Shown: positions 18,982 to 27,810, counted from the first letter of the stretch. The stretch is 64,000 nt of DNA from Natribaculum luteum (GCF_023008545.1 NZ_CP095397.1:2294001-2358000); one strand, 5' to 3'. The notes: generated by a model from the sequence alone, not told the origin. A program made the numbers and translations.

Positions 18982-19364
18982 TGCCTCAAATCGTGGACGG
19001 GACGATTGTAGGGAATATGTTGGCGGTTTCTGCCCAGCGTTAGGGTAAGCGCCTCGCTAGGCAGGGGGTACACACAGCCTCGGCTACTGGTTCTACCAGT
19101 CCGAAAGAAGCGGCCCGATCGAGTCGGTGCTGGCTATGCGCCCTGTAGGTTGCACAGCGGGAAGAAAATCTACCTCAACTGATGGGTTATCGGCGGTATC
19201 GTACACCCACGTATCGCCTGGCTCACGGGAACGATAGTGAAAATACTTCGCCGAGAGCAGTTCGATGACACCCCCCGTTCTTGACGCAACTGCAAGCCGA
19301 TTTGCGGGTGCGCCAGACCGGACGTACGACCGGCGTTGGGGACGGATTCTGCCGACCAGTCTAG
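18857..19364. other. 508-base gap: gshA upstream region and debris
   Basis: This stretch contains the start-region echo of gshA and the possible gene remnant at 19093-19330. No intact gene is supported. Base composition is less GC-rich than in flanking genes. Confidence 0.45.
19093..19330 (-). pseudogene. Possible C-terminal fragment of an unidentified gene
   Basis: The minus frame ending at 19093 reads like protein (ELLSAKYFHYRS, GDTWVYDTADNPSVEVDF, STDSIGPLLSDW) but has low GC at third positions. It merges upstream into an antisense shadow of the DUF35 gene with no start of its own. It may be what remains of a gene cut off when the islet was rearranged. Confidence 0.25.
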
Positions 19365-19748
19365 TTATCGCGGCCGGAACGCCACGACTCGCTCGCCGTC
19401 GGTCTCCGAGGTGATCACGTCGGGTTCGACCGTCAGGCCGGTCTCGACCTCCTCGAGGTCGATCCCGACGACCTGGCCTGTCACCCGGACGGGGCCGAAG
19501 TCCGCGACGGCGGTGGCGTATGGCGCGTCGTCCTCGAACGCCGGCGTCGGAACGTGGGTGATCGTGAACGTCTCGAGTTCGCCGGCGTCCGGTAGCGGCC
19601 GCTGCTCGAGGTCCGTCGCCCCACACTCGAGACAGACCCGACGCGGCGGCAGCGAGCCGTGTCCCTCGGGACACTCGAGGTAGTAGGGGTCGCCCGACTC
19701 GAGGGCGTCGAGCCAGTCGTCGAAGCCGGCGTCTCTGACGTCGCTCAT
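19365..19748 (-). CDS. DUF35 OB-fold/zinc-ribbon acyl-CoA-associated protein
   Basis: This 127-residue protein has an N-terminal rubredoxin-like zinc ribbon (ECPEGHGSLPPRRVCLECGA; in this copy one knuckle is C-H rather than C-x-x-C) and a C-terminal OB fold (about 55-127). DUF35 proteins accompany thiolase-like enzymes and in methanogens bridge acetoacetyl-CoA thiolase and HMG-CoA synthase. It lies directly downstream of the thiolase, coupled through a tiny ORF. ATG 19748 overlaps that ORF's stop. Confidence 0.85.
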   Translation of the reverse strand: MSDVRDAGFDDWLDALESGDPYYLECPEGHGSLPPRRVCLECGATDLEQRPLPDAGELETFTITHVPTPAFEDDAPYATAVADFGPVRVTGQVVGIDLEEVETGLTVEPDVITSETDGERVVAFRPR

Positions 19749-19816
19749 GCGACCACCCCCAGAGCGGCGCTCTGGTGTACTCGCATTCGCTTCCGATGTC
19801 CGCTCATGCGACCACC
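19742..19816. repeat. 16-bp exact direct repeat at the thiolase/DUF35 junction
   Basis: CGCTCATGCGACCACC occurs at 19742-19757 and again at 19801-19816 (offset 59). Each copy contains a minus-strand ATGA start/stop overlap, giving the mini-ORF 19745-19807 between the two genes. Confidence 0.6.
19745..19807 (-). CDS. 20-residue coupling mini-ORF between thiolase and DUF35 genes
   Basis: The minus-strand ATG at 19807 overlaps the thiolase stop (ATGA). The frame runs 20 codons to a TGA that overlaps the ATG of the DUF35 gene. The encoded peptide is basic (MSGHRKRMRVHQS) and ends GVVA, echoing the thiolase end EVVA. It probably arose by duplication of the junction. It could keep ribosomes coupled between genes, or be unexpressed. 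Confidence 0.35.
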   Translation of the reverse strand: MSGHRKRMRVHQSAALGVVA

Positions 19817-20970
19817 TCCAGTACGTGAACAACCGCACTCGCGACCGTGCCACCCGCGTTGTGCGTGAGTGCGGTCGTCGCGTCGGCGACGTGATCGCTG
19901 TTGGCGTGGTCGCCGCGAAGCAGCGAGGTCACTTCGGCGACCTGGGAGACGCCGGTCGCGCCGACCGGGTGGCCCTTCGCTTTCAGCCCGCCGGAGAGGT
20001 TGATCGGGTGGTCGCCGTCGGCGGTCGTGCGACCGTCTCGAGCGGCCGCGATCCCCTCGCCGGTCGACTCGAGGTCGAGCGCCTCGAGGGCGAGCACTTC
20101 GGCGATCGTAAAGCAGTCGTGGACCTCGGCGAAGTCGACGTCGTCGGCCGTGACGTCCGCGTCGGCGTAGGCCTCCTCGCCAGCGCTGCGGGCGGCTGGC
20201 GAGCGCGCGAGGTACTCGCGGTCCTGCAGCGCCATCCGGTCGCCACCCTGCCCCGACCCGGTGATCGCGACGGGTGCGTCGAGGTCGTGTTCCTCGGCGT
20301 AGGACTCGCTGGTGATCACGAGCGCCGCTGCACCGTCGGAGATCGGACAGGAGTCGTACAGACCAAGCGGCGAGGCGACCTGCGGTGCCTCGAGGACGTC
20401 CGCGACGTCGATCTCGCTGCGGTACTGCGCTTTCTCGTTCGGGACGGCGTTCTCGTGGTTTTTCACCGCGATGTGGGCGAGGTCCTCGTGTTCGCCGCCG
20501 AACTCCTCGAAGTACGCCTTTGCCATCAGCGCGTACGCACCGGGGAAAGTCATGCCAGCGCGGACCTCCCAGAGGTCGTCCGCGGCGATCGCGAGCGCTT
20601 CGGTTGCGCCGCCGGTTCCGAGGTTGGTCATTCGCTCGGTCCCGCCGACGAGCAACACGTCGTTCTCGCCGTTTCTGACGCGTTTGACGGCCTCGCGAAC
20701 GGCCATGCCGCCGGAGGCACACGCCGACTCGTATCGCGTGGCCGGCGCGTGGACGCCCGCGGCCTCCGCCATCAGCGGTCCCTGGTGTCCCTGGTGTTCC
20801 GACAGTTCGCCCATGAAGTTCCCGTAGAGGACGGCTTCGACGTCGTCTCGAGGGACCCCGGAATCGTCGAACGCTTCGATACTCGCCTCTGCGAAGAGGT
20901 CTCGGCCCGTCCGCTCGGGCGTATTCCCGAACGAGGTGAGGCCAACGCCGGCGACTCGTACGTCGCTCAT
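19804..20970 (-). CDS. Thiolase-family acetyl-CoA acetyltransferase
   Basis: This 388-residue thiolase. The acyl-accepting Cys is in YESACASGG (about residue 86). The HDCFT motif is in FAEVHDCFTIAE, and the second catalytic region is LSGGLKAKGHPVGATG (about 326-341). The partner DUF35 gene downstream suggests a role in acetoacetyl-CoA formation (mevalonate route) or in beta-oxidation-type chemistry. A TATA-like box (minus strand, about 20993-21002) gives leaderless spacing to ATG 20970. Confidence 0.93.
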   Translation of the reverse strand: MSDVRVAGVGLTSFGNTPERTGRDLFAEASIEAFDDSGVPRDDVEAVLYGNFMGELSEHQGHQGPLMAEAAGVHAPATRYESACASGGMAVREAVKRVRNGENDVLLVGGTERMTNLGTGGATEALAIAADDLWEVRAGMTFPGAYALMAKAYFEEFGGEHEDLAHIAVKNHENAVPNEKAQYRSEIDVADVLEAPQVASPLGLYDSCPISDGAAALVITSESYAEEHDLDAPVAITGSGQGGDRMALQDREYLARSPAARSAGEEAYADADVTADDVDFAEVHDCFTIAEVLALEALDLESTGEGIAAARDGRTTADGDHPINLSGGLKAKGHPVGATGVSQVAEVTSLLRGDHANSDHVADATTALTHNAGGTVASAVVHVLEVVA

Positions 20971-21103
20971 ATTCCAACATAGCTGACCGACCCGTTAATA
21001 CCCCCCGGTTGACATCGGAACGGTGCCAGCATCGACGGCGAAAACGGTCGTTCCACGGGTTCCGTTTCCGCGAGTTTATGGCGCACTCTCCCCAGAATCG
21101 GGT

Positions 21104-22189
21104 ATGGACGACGCAGGGTTCGATTTCGAATTACTCGCAGAGCTAACTGAAGAACGCGGCGTTCCTGGGTACGAGGATCGTATCCGCGAACTCGTCCGTC
21201 GCGAGTTCGCAGACAGCGTCGACCGGGTTCGCACCGACGCGATGGGGAACGTAGTCGGGACCATCGAATCGCGGGCCGACACCGAAGACGGGGACTACTC
21301 CGTCGTCGTCGCCGCGCACATGGACGAGATTGGCTTCATGGTCCGCCACGTTCGCGGCGACGACGACGGCGGCTACGGCTTTCTCGAGCTCGACCCGCTC
21401 GGCGGGTGGGACGCACGCGTCCTGAAAGCCCAGCGCGTCACCGTCCACACGGACGACGGCGACCTGCCGGGTGTCATCGGCTCGCCACCGCCACACACCT
21501 TGGACGAGGAGGAACGCGAGAAGACGCCCGACGTGGAGGACGTCTACGTCGACCTCGGACTGCCGGCCGACGAGGCCAGAGACCGGGTGTCGCCGGGCGA
21601 CCTCGTGACGATGGACCAGACCACCGAACGCGTCGGTGAGACCGTCACGGGCAAGGCGCTCGACGATCGAATCTGTCTGTTCGCGATGCTCGAGGCTGCC
21701 CGTCGGATCGAAGCGCCGGATGTGACGATTCACTTCGCCGCGACGGTCCAGGAGGAAGTCGGCCTCCGCGGTGCCCGCGCGCTCGGCGTCGACGTCGATC
21801 CCGATCTCGCGATCGCCCTCGACGTCACCGTCGCCAACGACGTCCCCGAGTTCGATGAAGGCGAGTACGTCACCGCACTCGGTGACGGAACGGCGATCAA
21901 GCTCAAAGACTCGAGCGTCATCACGAACCCCAAAGTCCACCGTCGGCTCCGCGACGTGGCCGAGGCGGAGGAAATCGACCACCAGTTCGAGGTGCTCCCC
22001 GCGGGCGGCACCGACACCGCGGGGTTCCAGCATACCCACGGGGCAAAGCCCGTCGGCGCGCTCTCGATCCCGACGCGGTACCTCCACACCGTCACCGAGA
22101 CCGCCCACGTCGACGACGTCGCCGCGACGATCGACTTACTCGAGGCGTTCCTCGAGAGCGAAGACGGCGGGTTCGACTACACGCTCTAG
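21104..22189 (+). CDS. M42-family metallo-aminopeptidase
   Basis: This 361-residue cytoplasmic peptidase of the TET/glutamyl aminopeptidase type. Metal ligands and catalytic residues are seen in VVAAHMDEIGFM (His/Asp), KALDDRICL (Asp), VQEEVGLRGA (Glu-Glu) and ALDVTVAND (Asp), plus the distal His in IPTRYLHT. These proteins form dodecamers that trim short peptides. ATG 21104 is supported by TTTATG at 21075-21080, leaderless spacing. Confidence 0.93.
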   Translation: MDDAGFDFELLAELTEERGVPGYEDRIRELVRREFADSVDRVRTDAMGNVVGTIESRADTEDGDYSVVVAAHMDEIGFMVRHVRGDDDGGYGFLELDPLGGWDARVLKAQRVTVHTDDGDLPGVIGSPPPHTLDEEEREKTPDVEDVYVDLGLPADEARDRVSPGDLVTMDQTTERVGETVTGKALDDRICLFAMLEAARRIEAPDVTIHFAATVQEEVGLRGARALGVDVDPDLAIALDVTVANDVPEFDEGEYVTALGDGTAIKLKDSSVITNPKVHRRLRDVAEAEEIDHQFEVLPAGGTDTAGFQHTHGAKPVGALSIPTRYLHTVTETAHVDDVAATIDLLEAFLESEDGGFDYTL

Positions 22190-22304
22190 GCGTCTATCGC
22201 CGTTCTGACGGGGCTACTGGTCCCGAATCGGCCGATCGAGAGAGCTGGTAGCGTTGCCGACGGAATCGAAGATTTCAGTAGTGGGGGTTTCTAATCAGGC
22301 GAGT

Positions 22305-22952
22305 ATGAACCCACTCGAGGACGACGACCGACTTTCACGCCGGGGGTTTCTCGTCGGGACCGTCGGCGTTGCTGGTGCGACGGCGGCGAGTTCGGCGGCA
22401 CTCGCACAGGAAGGAAACGAGAGCGACGGGGACACTGGAGGCAACGAAACGGCAGGGAACGAAAGTGAGGGCAACGAGAGCGAAAGCGGCGGCGGTGGCG
22501 GTGGTGGCGGCGGCGGTCCGACCAAGACGGTCACGCTCGTCAACTACGCCTTCGAGCCCGCCACCGAGAGCCCGATGCAGATCCAGCCGGGGACGACGGT
22601 GAAGTTCGTCTGGGAAACGGACAACCACAACATCGCCGTCGACAGCACGCCCGATGGTGCCAGCTGGGAGGGCCACGAGGCGATCGAGAATTCACCGTTC
22701 GAGTACGAACACACCTTCGAAACCGAGGGCACCTACGAGTTCCACTGCACGCCCCACGTCGGGCTCGGAATGACGGGAACGATCGAGGTCACCCAGGACG
22801 CCGGCGGTGGCGGTGGCGGCGGCGAGGCCGGTCCGGCGAAACTCGTCCCCGACGGAGCCCTGACGCTGCTGATCGGGACCGTCGCAGGGATGATCTCGAC
22901 GCTGTCGCTCGTCTACTTCTTCATGCGCTACGGCGGCGAGTACGAGGAGTAA
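22305..22952 (+). CDS. Halocyanin-type blue-copper protein with C-terminal anchor
   Basis: This 215-residue exported electron carrier. Tat signal SRRGFLVGTVGVAGATAASS (about 11-30). A low-complexity Glu/Asn/Ser and poly-Gly linker follows (about 37-72). The single cupredoxin domain has copper ligands His in DNHNIAV and Cys/His/Met in FHCTPHVGLGM. A second Gly-rich linker leads to a C-terminal TM helix (about 186-207) and an acidic tail. It probably shuttles electrons at the outer membrane face, for example to a terminal oxidase; no partner gene is adjacent. Confidence 0.93.
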   Translation: MNPLEDDDRLSRRGFLVGTVGVAGATAASSAALAQEGNESDGDTGGNETAGNESEGNESESGGGGGGGGGGPTKTVTLVNYAFEPATESPMQIQPGTTVKFVWETDNHNIAVDSTPDGASWEGHEAIENSPFEYEHTFETEGTYEFHCTPHVGLGMTGTIEVTQDAGGGGGGGEAGPAKLVPDGALTLLIGTVAGMISTLSLVYFFMRYGGEYEE

Positions 22953-23011
22953 ACGACGATACCGTCGTTCGTTCCGTTCGACGCGCGATCACTCGAGCGT
23001 GGCAGTTGCCG

Positions 23012-24349
23012 TCACAGTGCGGATTCGACCTCGTCTACGACTGCGGTGTCGACGAAGACGACGACGTGATCGCCCAGTTCGACGACGGTCTCGCCACGCG
23101 GGGAGATCAGCTCTCCGCTTCGGGTGATCGCACCGATGACGACGCCCTCCGGAAGGTTTTCCGTCACGTCCTGGATGCGGTTTCCGAACAGCAAGCTGTC
23201 GCGGTCGACCTCGATCTCGAGTACTTCAGCGCGGTCGCTCTCTACGATGTGGACGTTTTCTGTCTGTTCTTCACGGGTAAACCGGGTGATCTCCTCGGCA
23301 GTGACGAGTCGGGGATTGATCGCGACGTCGACGCCGACGGTCTCGAAGAGGTCGACGTACTCGCCGTACTCGACGATTGAGAGGGTGAGATCGACGCCGA
23401 TACGCCGTGCCAGCAACGAGACGAGCAAGTTCTTCTCGTCGCTGTCGAGCGCCGCGACGACGATGTCCGATTCGTCGACGTGTTCGCGGACGAGAAAGTC
23501 GATGTCGGTCGCGTCGCTCTCCAAGACGAGCGTGTTCGGCAGCCGTTCGGCGAGTTTACGAGCGCGCTCGGCGTCGCGTTCGACGAGCCGAGGCGAGAAT
23601 CCCTCCCGTTCGAGCAGTCGTGCCGTCTGGTAGCCGATTTCGCTGCCGCCGACGACGACGACCTCGCTCGCGTCCTCGAGCGTCGGCGCGGGCGTGAGAG
23701 CGGTGGCGAAGTCGCGGACGCTCTCGACGCTCCCGATGACGACGACCTCGTCACCGGCGTCGATCGTCGTCTCGCCGCGGGGGATGACGACGTCGTCGTC
23801 GCGGATGATCGCGGCGAACGTGAGCGGCTCGAAGCGGTCGGCCTGGGAGACGGTGTCGCCTGCGATGGGGCTCTCCGGGTCGACTTCGAACTCGGCCATG
23901 TGTACGAGGCCGTCCGCGAACGTGTCGACGTCGCGGGCACCCGGCAGGCTGGCGATGCGGACGATCGCCTCCGCGGTGAGGAGGTTGGTACACACCATGA
24001 AGTCGACGCCGAAGACCCGCTCGGACTGTTCCCAGGTCCGCAGCAGTTGCGTCTGCTTGACGCGGGCGATCGTGAACGGGTCGCCGACCGCCTTCCCCGT
24101 TCCGCAGACGACGATGTTCGTCTCGTCGCGGTCCGTACTCGCGATTACCATGTCGGCCTCGAAGATTCCCGCTTCCTCGAGCGTCTCGAGATCGGTTCCG
24201 TCGCCCTGGATCGCGAGGACGTCGTGGGAGTAGGTGAGCGACTCGACTCGATCCCCGTCGAGGTCGACGACGACGACGTCGTGTTCGCTGGCGAGACTCG
24301 ACGCGATGTTCGAGCCCACCTGGCCTGCGCCAACGACGATCACGTGCAC
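23012..24349 (-). CDS. trkA: TrkA-type potassium channel regulator with two RCK modules
   Basis: This 445-residue protein has two TrkA_N Rossmann domains (MHVIVVGAGQVGSNIASSL start; second at VVVGGSEIGYQTARLL, about residue 228). Each is followed by a TrkA_C domain. It binds NAD(H) or nucleotides and gates a Trk/Ktr K+ channel at the membrane. No trkH is adjacent. The start is GTG 24349. Potassium uptake is central to salt-in osmoadaptation. Confidence 0.93.
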   Translation of the reverse strand: MHVIVVGAGQVGSNIASSLASEHDVVVVDLDGDRVESLTYSHDVLAIQGDGTDLETLEEAGIFEADMVIASTDRDETNIVVCGTGKAVGDPFTIARVKQTQLLRTWEQSERVFGVDFMVCTNLLTAEAIVRIASLPGARDVDTFADGLVHMAEFEVDPESPIAGDTVSQADRFEPLTFAAIIRDDDVVIPRGETTIDAGDEVVVIGSVESVRDFATALTPAPTLEDASEVVVVGGSEIGYQTARLLEREGFSPRLVERDAERARKLAERLPNTLVLESDATDIDFLVREHVDESDIVVAALDSDEKNLLVSLLARRIGVDLTLSIVEYGEYVDLFETVGVDVAINPRLVTAEEITRFTREEQTENVHIVESDRAEVLEIEVDRDSLLFGNRIQDVTENLPEGVVIGAITRSGELISPRGETVVELGDHVVVFVDTAVVDEVESAL

Positions 24350-24454
24350 GGACGGGCCACCCCCGCCAGCCGGTTCCGCGACATACTCTCACTTTTCCGC
24401 CGACGCGTAAGTGGGTTACTGTCACCGGGGGTTTCGGACGCGATACGGCCGGTC

Positions 24455-24973
24455 TCAGGGTGTCTCGTGGAGCGTCAACTCGACCTGGCGTGACTCGCCC
24501 TCGATGTCTGCGACCAGTCGCTGGACGACGCGTTTGGCCTCGGCCAGTAGCCGTGGTTTGATCTTCTCGACCACCCAGCCAAACGAGACGAACAGGGGGA
24601 GCGAGACGACGTCTTTATCCGCCGAGTGTGGGTCGTAGACCGCCTCGAAGTAGATTCGACTCGCCGTCTCCTCGCCCGCCGGGGCCGATTCGGGTTCGGG
24701 TTCGACGCGCCACTCGCCACGCGCGTCGATGTCTTTGACCAGTCGCCACTCGAGCGACGTCGGCGGAGTCACGTCGGTCACTTCCGATCGGGCGGTGTAG
24801 CTGAGCTTCCACCAGGTCAACCGGAGGTCGTACCGGACGCCGTCGCTCCCGTCGCGTCTCGTGACCGACTCGAGGTGGTCGGCGTAGCGCGGATAGTCGG
24901 TAAACGACTCGAGATACGGGAAGATCTCCTCGGGAGCGCGATAGACGACGGTGCTGACGAGAATCCTGTCCAC
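24455..24973 (-). CDS. SRPBCC/polyketide-cyclase-like (Coq10/START fold) protein
   Basis: This 172-residue protein with the typical START-type opening (STVVYRAPEEIFPYLESFTD). A central segment follows, YDLRLTWWKLSYTARSEVTD. GTG 24973 is chosen because a CTTACG box lies about 30 bases upstream on the minus strand and the fold begins right after it. It may bind a hydrophobic ligand; haloarchaeal members have no assigned reaction. Confidence 0.8.
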   Translation of the reverse strand: MDRILVSTVVYRAPEEIFPYLESFTDYPRYADHLESVTRRDGSDGVRYDLRLTWWKLSYTARSEVTDVTPPTSLEWRLVKDIDARGEWRVEPEPESAPAGEETASRIYFEAVYDPHSADKDVVSLPLFVSFGWVVEKIKPRLLAEAKRVVQRLVADIEGESRQVELTLHETP

Positions 24974-25092
24974 AGACGAGCTATCACCGAGCCGAACGTA
25001 AGCGTTGCTGTCGCCGTTTCGGTCCGCCGTTCGCTCACCTCGCGGGCCACGACTCGCTACACTTGTATAGCTGCGGCTCACGACGATCCGCC

Positions 25093-25857
25093 ATGTACGA
25101 CGTACTGATCGTCGGCGGCGGCGTCGCCGGACTCGCCGCCTCGATCTTCACTGCCCGCACGGGACTCGAGACGCTCGTCGTCGACGGGCGGCGGCCGAAC
25201 GCCTCGACAGAAGACCGACCGAGTGACGGCGAATCCATCCTCGCGCGAAACGCCAGTCTCGAGAACTATCCTGGCCTCCCCGCCGGATTCGACGCTCGCC
25301 GCTACCTGCAGCTGACCCGCGAGCAGGCGACGGACGCCGGCGCGTCGTTCGAACCCGGCCGCGTTACGTCGGTCGACCCGTCCGGGGACGGTTTCGTCGT
25401 CTCGACGGACGCTGGCGAGTCGCTCGAGACGCGGCGCGTAGTCGCTGCCTCGTGGCCGGACAGTTCGTACCTGGAATCGCTCGAGGTCGAGCGAGAACAG
25501 CGCGGGAGCAAGCACGTCGTCGACGTCGACGCGGCGGGTCGGACGGCAGTCGACGGCGTCTACGCCGCGGGTCGGATCGCGGGCGAACCCCACCAGGCGA
25601 TCGTCGCGGCCGGCCACGGCTCGAAAGTCGCCCTCGCAGTCGTCCACGACGCCGACGTCCCGTTCTACCACGACTGGATCGCACCCGAGGGCTACTTCAC
25701 CGGCCGCGATCGCGAGGTGCCGCCTGGCTGTGCGGAGATCGACGACGACGAACGCCGCGCACGCGACGAGCGAGCGCGCGAAACGATGCTCGAGCGACTC
25801 GCCGAGCCACTCGACGCGACACCGACGATGCACCCGAGCGTCGACGACGATACCTGA
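25093..25857 (+). CDS. Short FAD-dependent thioredoxin-reductase-like protein
   Basis: This 254-residue flavoprotein. N-terminal dinucleotide motif YDVLIVGGGVAGLAASIFTA. A RNASLENYPGLPAGF segment is like that of thioredoxin reductases, and a C-terminal FAD motif GVYAAGRIAGEPHQAIVAAG follows. The middle NAD(P)H domain with its CxxC redox pair (about 110-120 residues in thioredoxin reductase) is missing, so it cannot be a normal reductase. A TTGTATA box at 25062-25068 supports ATG 25093, leaderless. Confidence 0.85.
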   Translation: MYDVLIVGGGVAGLAASIFTARTGLETLVVDGRRPNASTEDRPSDGESILARNASLENYPGLPAGFDARRYLQLTREQATDAGASFEPGRVTSVDPSGDGFVVSTDAGESLETRRVVAASWPDSSYLESLEVEREQRGSKHVVDVDAAGRTAVDGVYAAGRIAGEPHQAIVAAGHGSKVALAVVHDADVPFYHDWIAPEGYFTGRDREVPPGCAEIDDDERRARDERARETMLERLAEPLDATPTMHPSVDDDT

Positions 25858-25917
25858 ACGAGCGCAGTCGCCGCGCAACGTCAACGATTAACCCCTCGGG
25901 ACTGAATAGGCGATCGA

Positions 25918-27117
25918 ATGCTCGAGGGAGTCAACGTCGCGCTCGGAGTGACGGGATCGATCGCGGCCGTGAAGACAGTCGAACTCACTCACGAACTCCA
26001 GCGACACGGGGCCAACGTTCGAGGGGTGATGACGGGGAGTGCACAGGGGATCATCCACCCCTGGGCGCTCGAGTTCGCGACCGAACGCGACGTCGTCACC
26101 GAGATCACGGGTGCGGTCGAACACGTCGACCTCTGTGGCTACGAGGGGTGGGCCGACGTCTTTCTGATCGCGCCAGCGACGGCGAACACGGTCGGCAAGA
26201 TCGCCAGCGCGGTCGACGACACGCCCGTCACGACCTGCGCGACGACCGCACTCGGGTCGGGAACGCCGGTCGTCGCCGCGCCCGCGATGCACGAGCCGAT
26301 GTACGACCACCCGGGCGTCCTCGAGGCGATCGAGCGCGTCGAGTCCTGGGGCGTCGACTTCGTCGACCCTCGACTCGAGGAGGGGAAAGCCAAGATCGCG
26401 AGCGAGGAGGCGATCGTCCTCGAGGTCGCTCGCGCCGTCGGCGATCGGTCGCTCGAGGGCAAACGCGTCGTCGTCACCAGCGGCGCGACCAGCGAGGCGA
26501 TCGATCCCGTCCGGGTGCTGACCAACCGATCGTCGGGGAAGATGGGACGGGCCGTCGCGAAATCGTGTTACGTCCGCGGTGCCGACGTGACGCTGGTCCA
26601 CGGCGACGTCGGTCCACACCCGCTCTCGCAGGGATCGTCGCCGCCCGACGGGGCGTCGGTACCCTACGCCGACGTCCACGAGGTCGAGAGCGCCGCCGAG
26701 ATGCTCGAGGCGACGCTCGAGGCCTGCGAGGATGCAGACGCCCTGCTCTGTGTCGCCGCCATCAGCGACTACACGGTCGAACGGCGACCCGAGAAGATCC
26801 GCTCCGGGCAGGACCTCTCGCTCGACCTCGAGTCGACGCCGAAACTCATCGATCGCGTTCGCGACCATCGTCCGAAGTTGCCGATCGTCGGCTTCAAAAC
26901 CGAGACCTCCGGCGACGACGGTGCGATGATCGACGCCGCACGGGAGACGTTAGAACGGGCCGATCTCGCGTTCGTCGTCGCCAACGACGCGAGCGTGATG
27001 GGATCGGATCATACGCGTGCACTCCTGGTCCACGCGAGCGACGTCGCTCAGTTCGAAGGTTCCAAAGCCGGTCTCGCGGGCGAGGTCGCAGCCTCCCTCG
27101 CCGTCGTCGTCGGTTGA
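25918..27117 (+). CDS. coaBC: Bifunctional phosphopantothenoylcysteine synthetase/decarboxylase
   Basis: This 399-residue protein. The N-terminal CoaC flavoprotein half (about 1-180) has GVTGSIAAVKTVEL, PATANTVGKIASAVDD and PAMHEPMYDHP. The C-terminal CoaB half (about 183-399) has VVVTSGATSEAIDPVRVLTN and DLSLDLESTPKLIDRVR. It adds Cys to 4-phosphopantothenate and decarboxylates the product to phosphopantetheine. Upstream steps are encoded at 57672 and 61594. Confidence 0.96.
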   Translation: MLEGVNVALGVTGSIAAVKTVELTHELQRHGANVRGVMTGSAQGIIHPWALEFATERDVVTEITGAVEHVDLCGYEGWADVFLIAPATANTVGKIASAVDDTPVTTCATTALGSGTPVVAAPAMHEPMYDHPGVLEAIERVESWGVDFVDPRLEEGKAKIASEEAIVLEVARAVGDRSLEGKRVVVTSGATSEAIDPVRVLTNRSSGKMGRAVAKSCYVRGADVTLVHGDVGPHPLSQGSSPPDGASVPYADVHEVESAAEMLEATLEACEDADALLCVAAISDYTVERRPEKIRSGQDLSLDLESTPKLIDRVRDHRPKLPIVGFKTETSGDDGAMIDAARETLERADLAFVVANDASVMGSDHTRALLVHASDVAQFEGSKAGLAGEVAASLAVVVG

Positions 27118-27160
27118 AGTGACAAAAATTCTTTAGTGTCAATTACCGCCAGTCACGACT

Positions 27161-27170
27161 CTTATATAGG
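27161..27170 (+). promoter_or_regulatory. TATA box for the uORF and DUF7344-type gene
   Basis: CTTATATAGG at 27161-27170 is a near-ideal archaeal TATA box. Its spacing predicts transcription start at about 27190-27194, which coincides with the ATG of the 14-codon upstream ORF rather than with the main GTG at 27238. Confidence 0.55.
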
Positions 27171-27191
27171 TGGCGTTCATGCTCCGAATTA

Positions 27192-27236
27192 ATGGCTGGT
27201 GGCTGGAATGCGCGTCTGTTCGGTGAGGTGACATGA
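27192..27236 (+). CDS. Leaderless 14-residue upstream ORF
   Basis: ATG 27192 to TGA 27234-27236 encodes MAGGWNARLFGEVT. Its ATG lies at the predicted transcription start, and its stop ends one base before the GTG of the regulator gene in another frame. It would make translation of the main gene dependent on termination at the uORF. Confidence 0.4.
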   Translation: MAGGWNARLFGEVT

Positions 27237-27237
27237 A

Positions 27238-27810
27238 GTGACGAATGGGCACACGGAATCGAAACCTCTCTCGAAAGGTGAGATTTTCGACCTGCTTCGA
27301 AATCAACGACGACGATACGTCGTCCAGTACCTGAAACAGGACGAGCGACCAGTCGAACTCGGCGACCTCGCCCAGCAGGTCGCCGCCTGGGAGTACGAGA
27401 CGACACTCGAGGGCGTCACACCCGAACAGCGCAAACGCGTCTACACCACGTTACAGCAGACACACCTCCCCAAGATGGATCAGGCGGGCATCCTGACGTT
27501 CGACTCCGATCAGGGACTCATCCAGTCGACCGACCGGACGCGCGATATCAGCATCTACCTCGAGATCGTCCCCGGGTACGAGTTCGCCTGGCGCGAACTG
27601 TACCTCTCGCTCGGTGCGATCAGCTGTGCGCTCGTCGCGGCGCTGTGGGTGGGCGTCTACCCGCTGACGACGGTTCCAGCGCTCGCCTGGACGGCGCTCA
27701 TCGCTACCACGTTCACCCTGACGGCGGCGGCACACATCTACTACGAGCGAAACATGCGGCTGGGCCACGGCGAACAGCCCCCGGAACTCAGCTACGGAGC
27801 CGACGACTGA
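27238..27810 (+). CDS. DUF7344-type haloarchaeal winged-HTH membrane protein
   Basis: This 190-residue protein. The N-terminal wHTH (about 10-105) contains [36 protein letters not shown] and [20 protein letters not shown]. It is followed by two hydrophobic segments (about 118-140 and 145-165). It is probably a membrane-tethered transcriptional regulator. The GTG 27238 start follows a GGTGAGGTGA Shine-Dalgarno-like stretch that lies inside the short uORF. Confidence 0.85.
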   Translation: MTNGHTESKPLSKGEIFDLLRNQRRRYVVQYLKQDERPVELGDLAQQVAAWEYETTLEGVTPEQRKRVYTTLQQTHLPKMDQAGILTFDSDQGLIQSTDRTRDISIYLEIVPGYEFAWRELYLSLGAISCALVAALWVGVYPLTTVPALAWTALIATTFTLTAAAHIYYERNMRLGHGEQPPELSYGADD

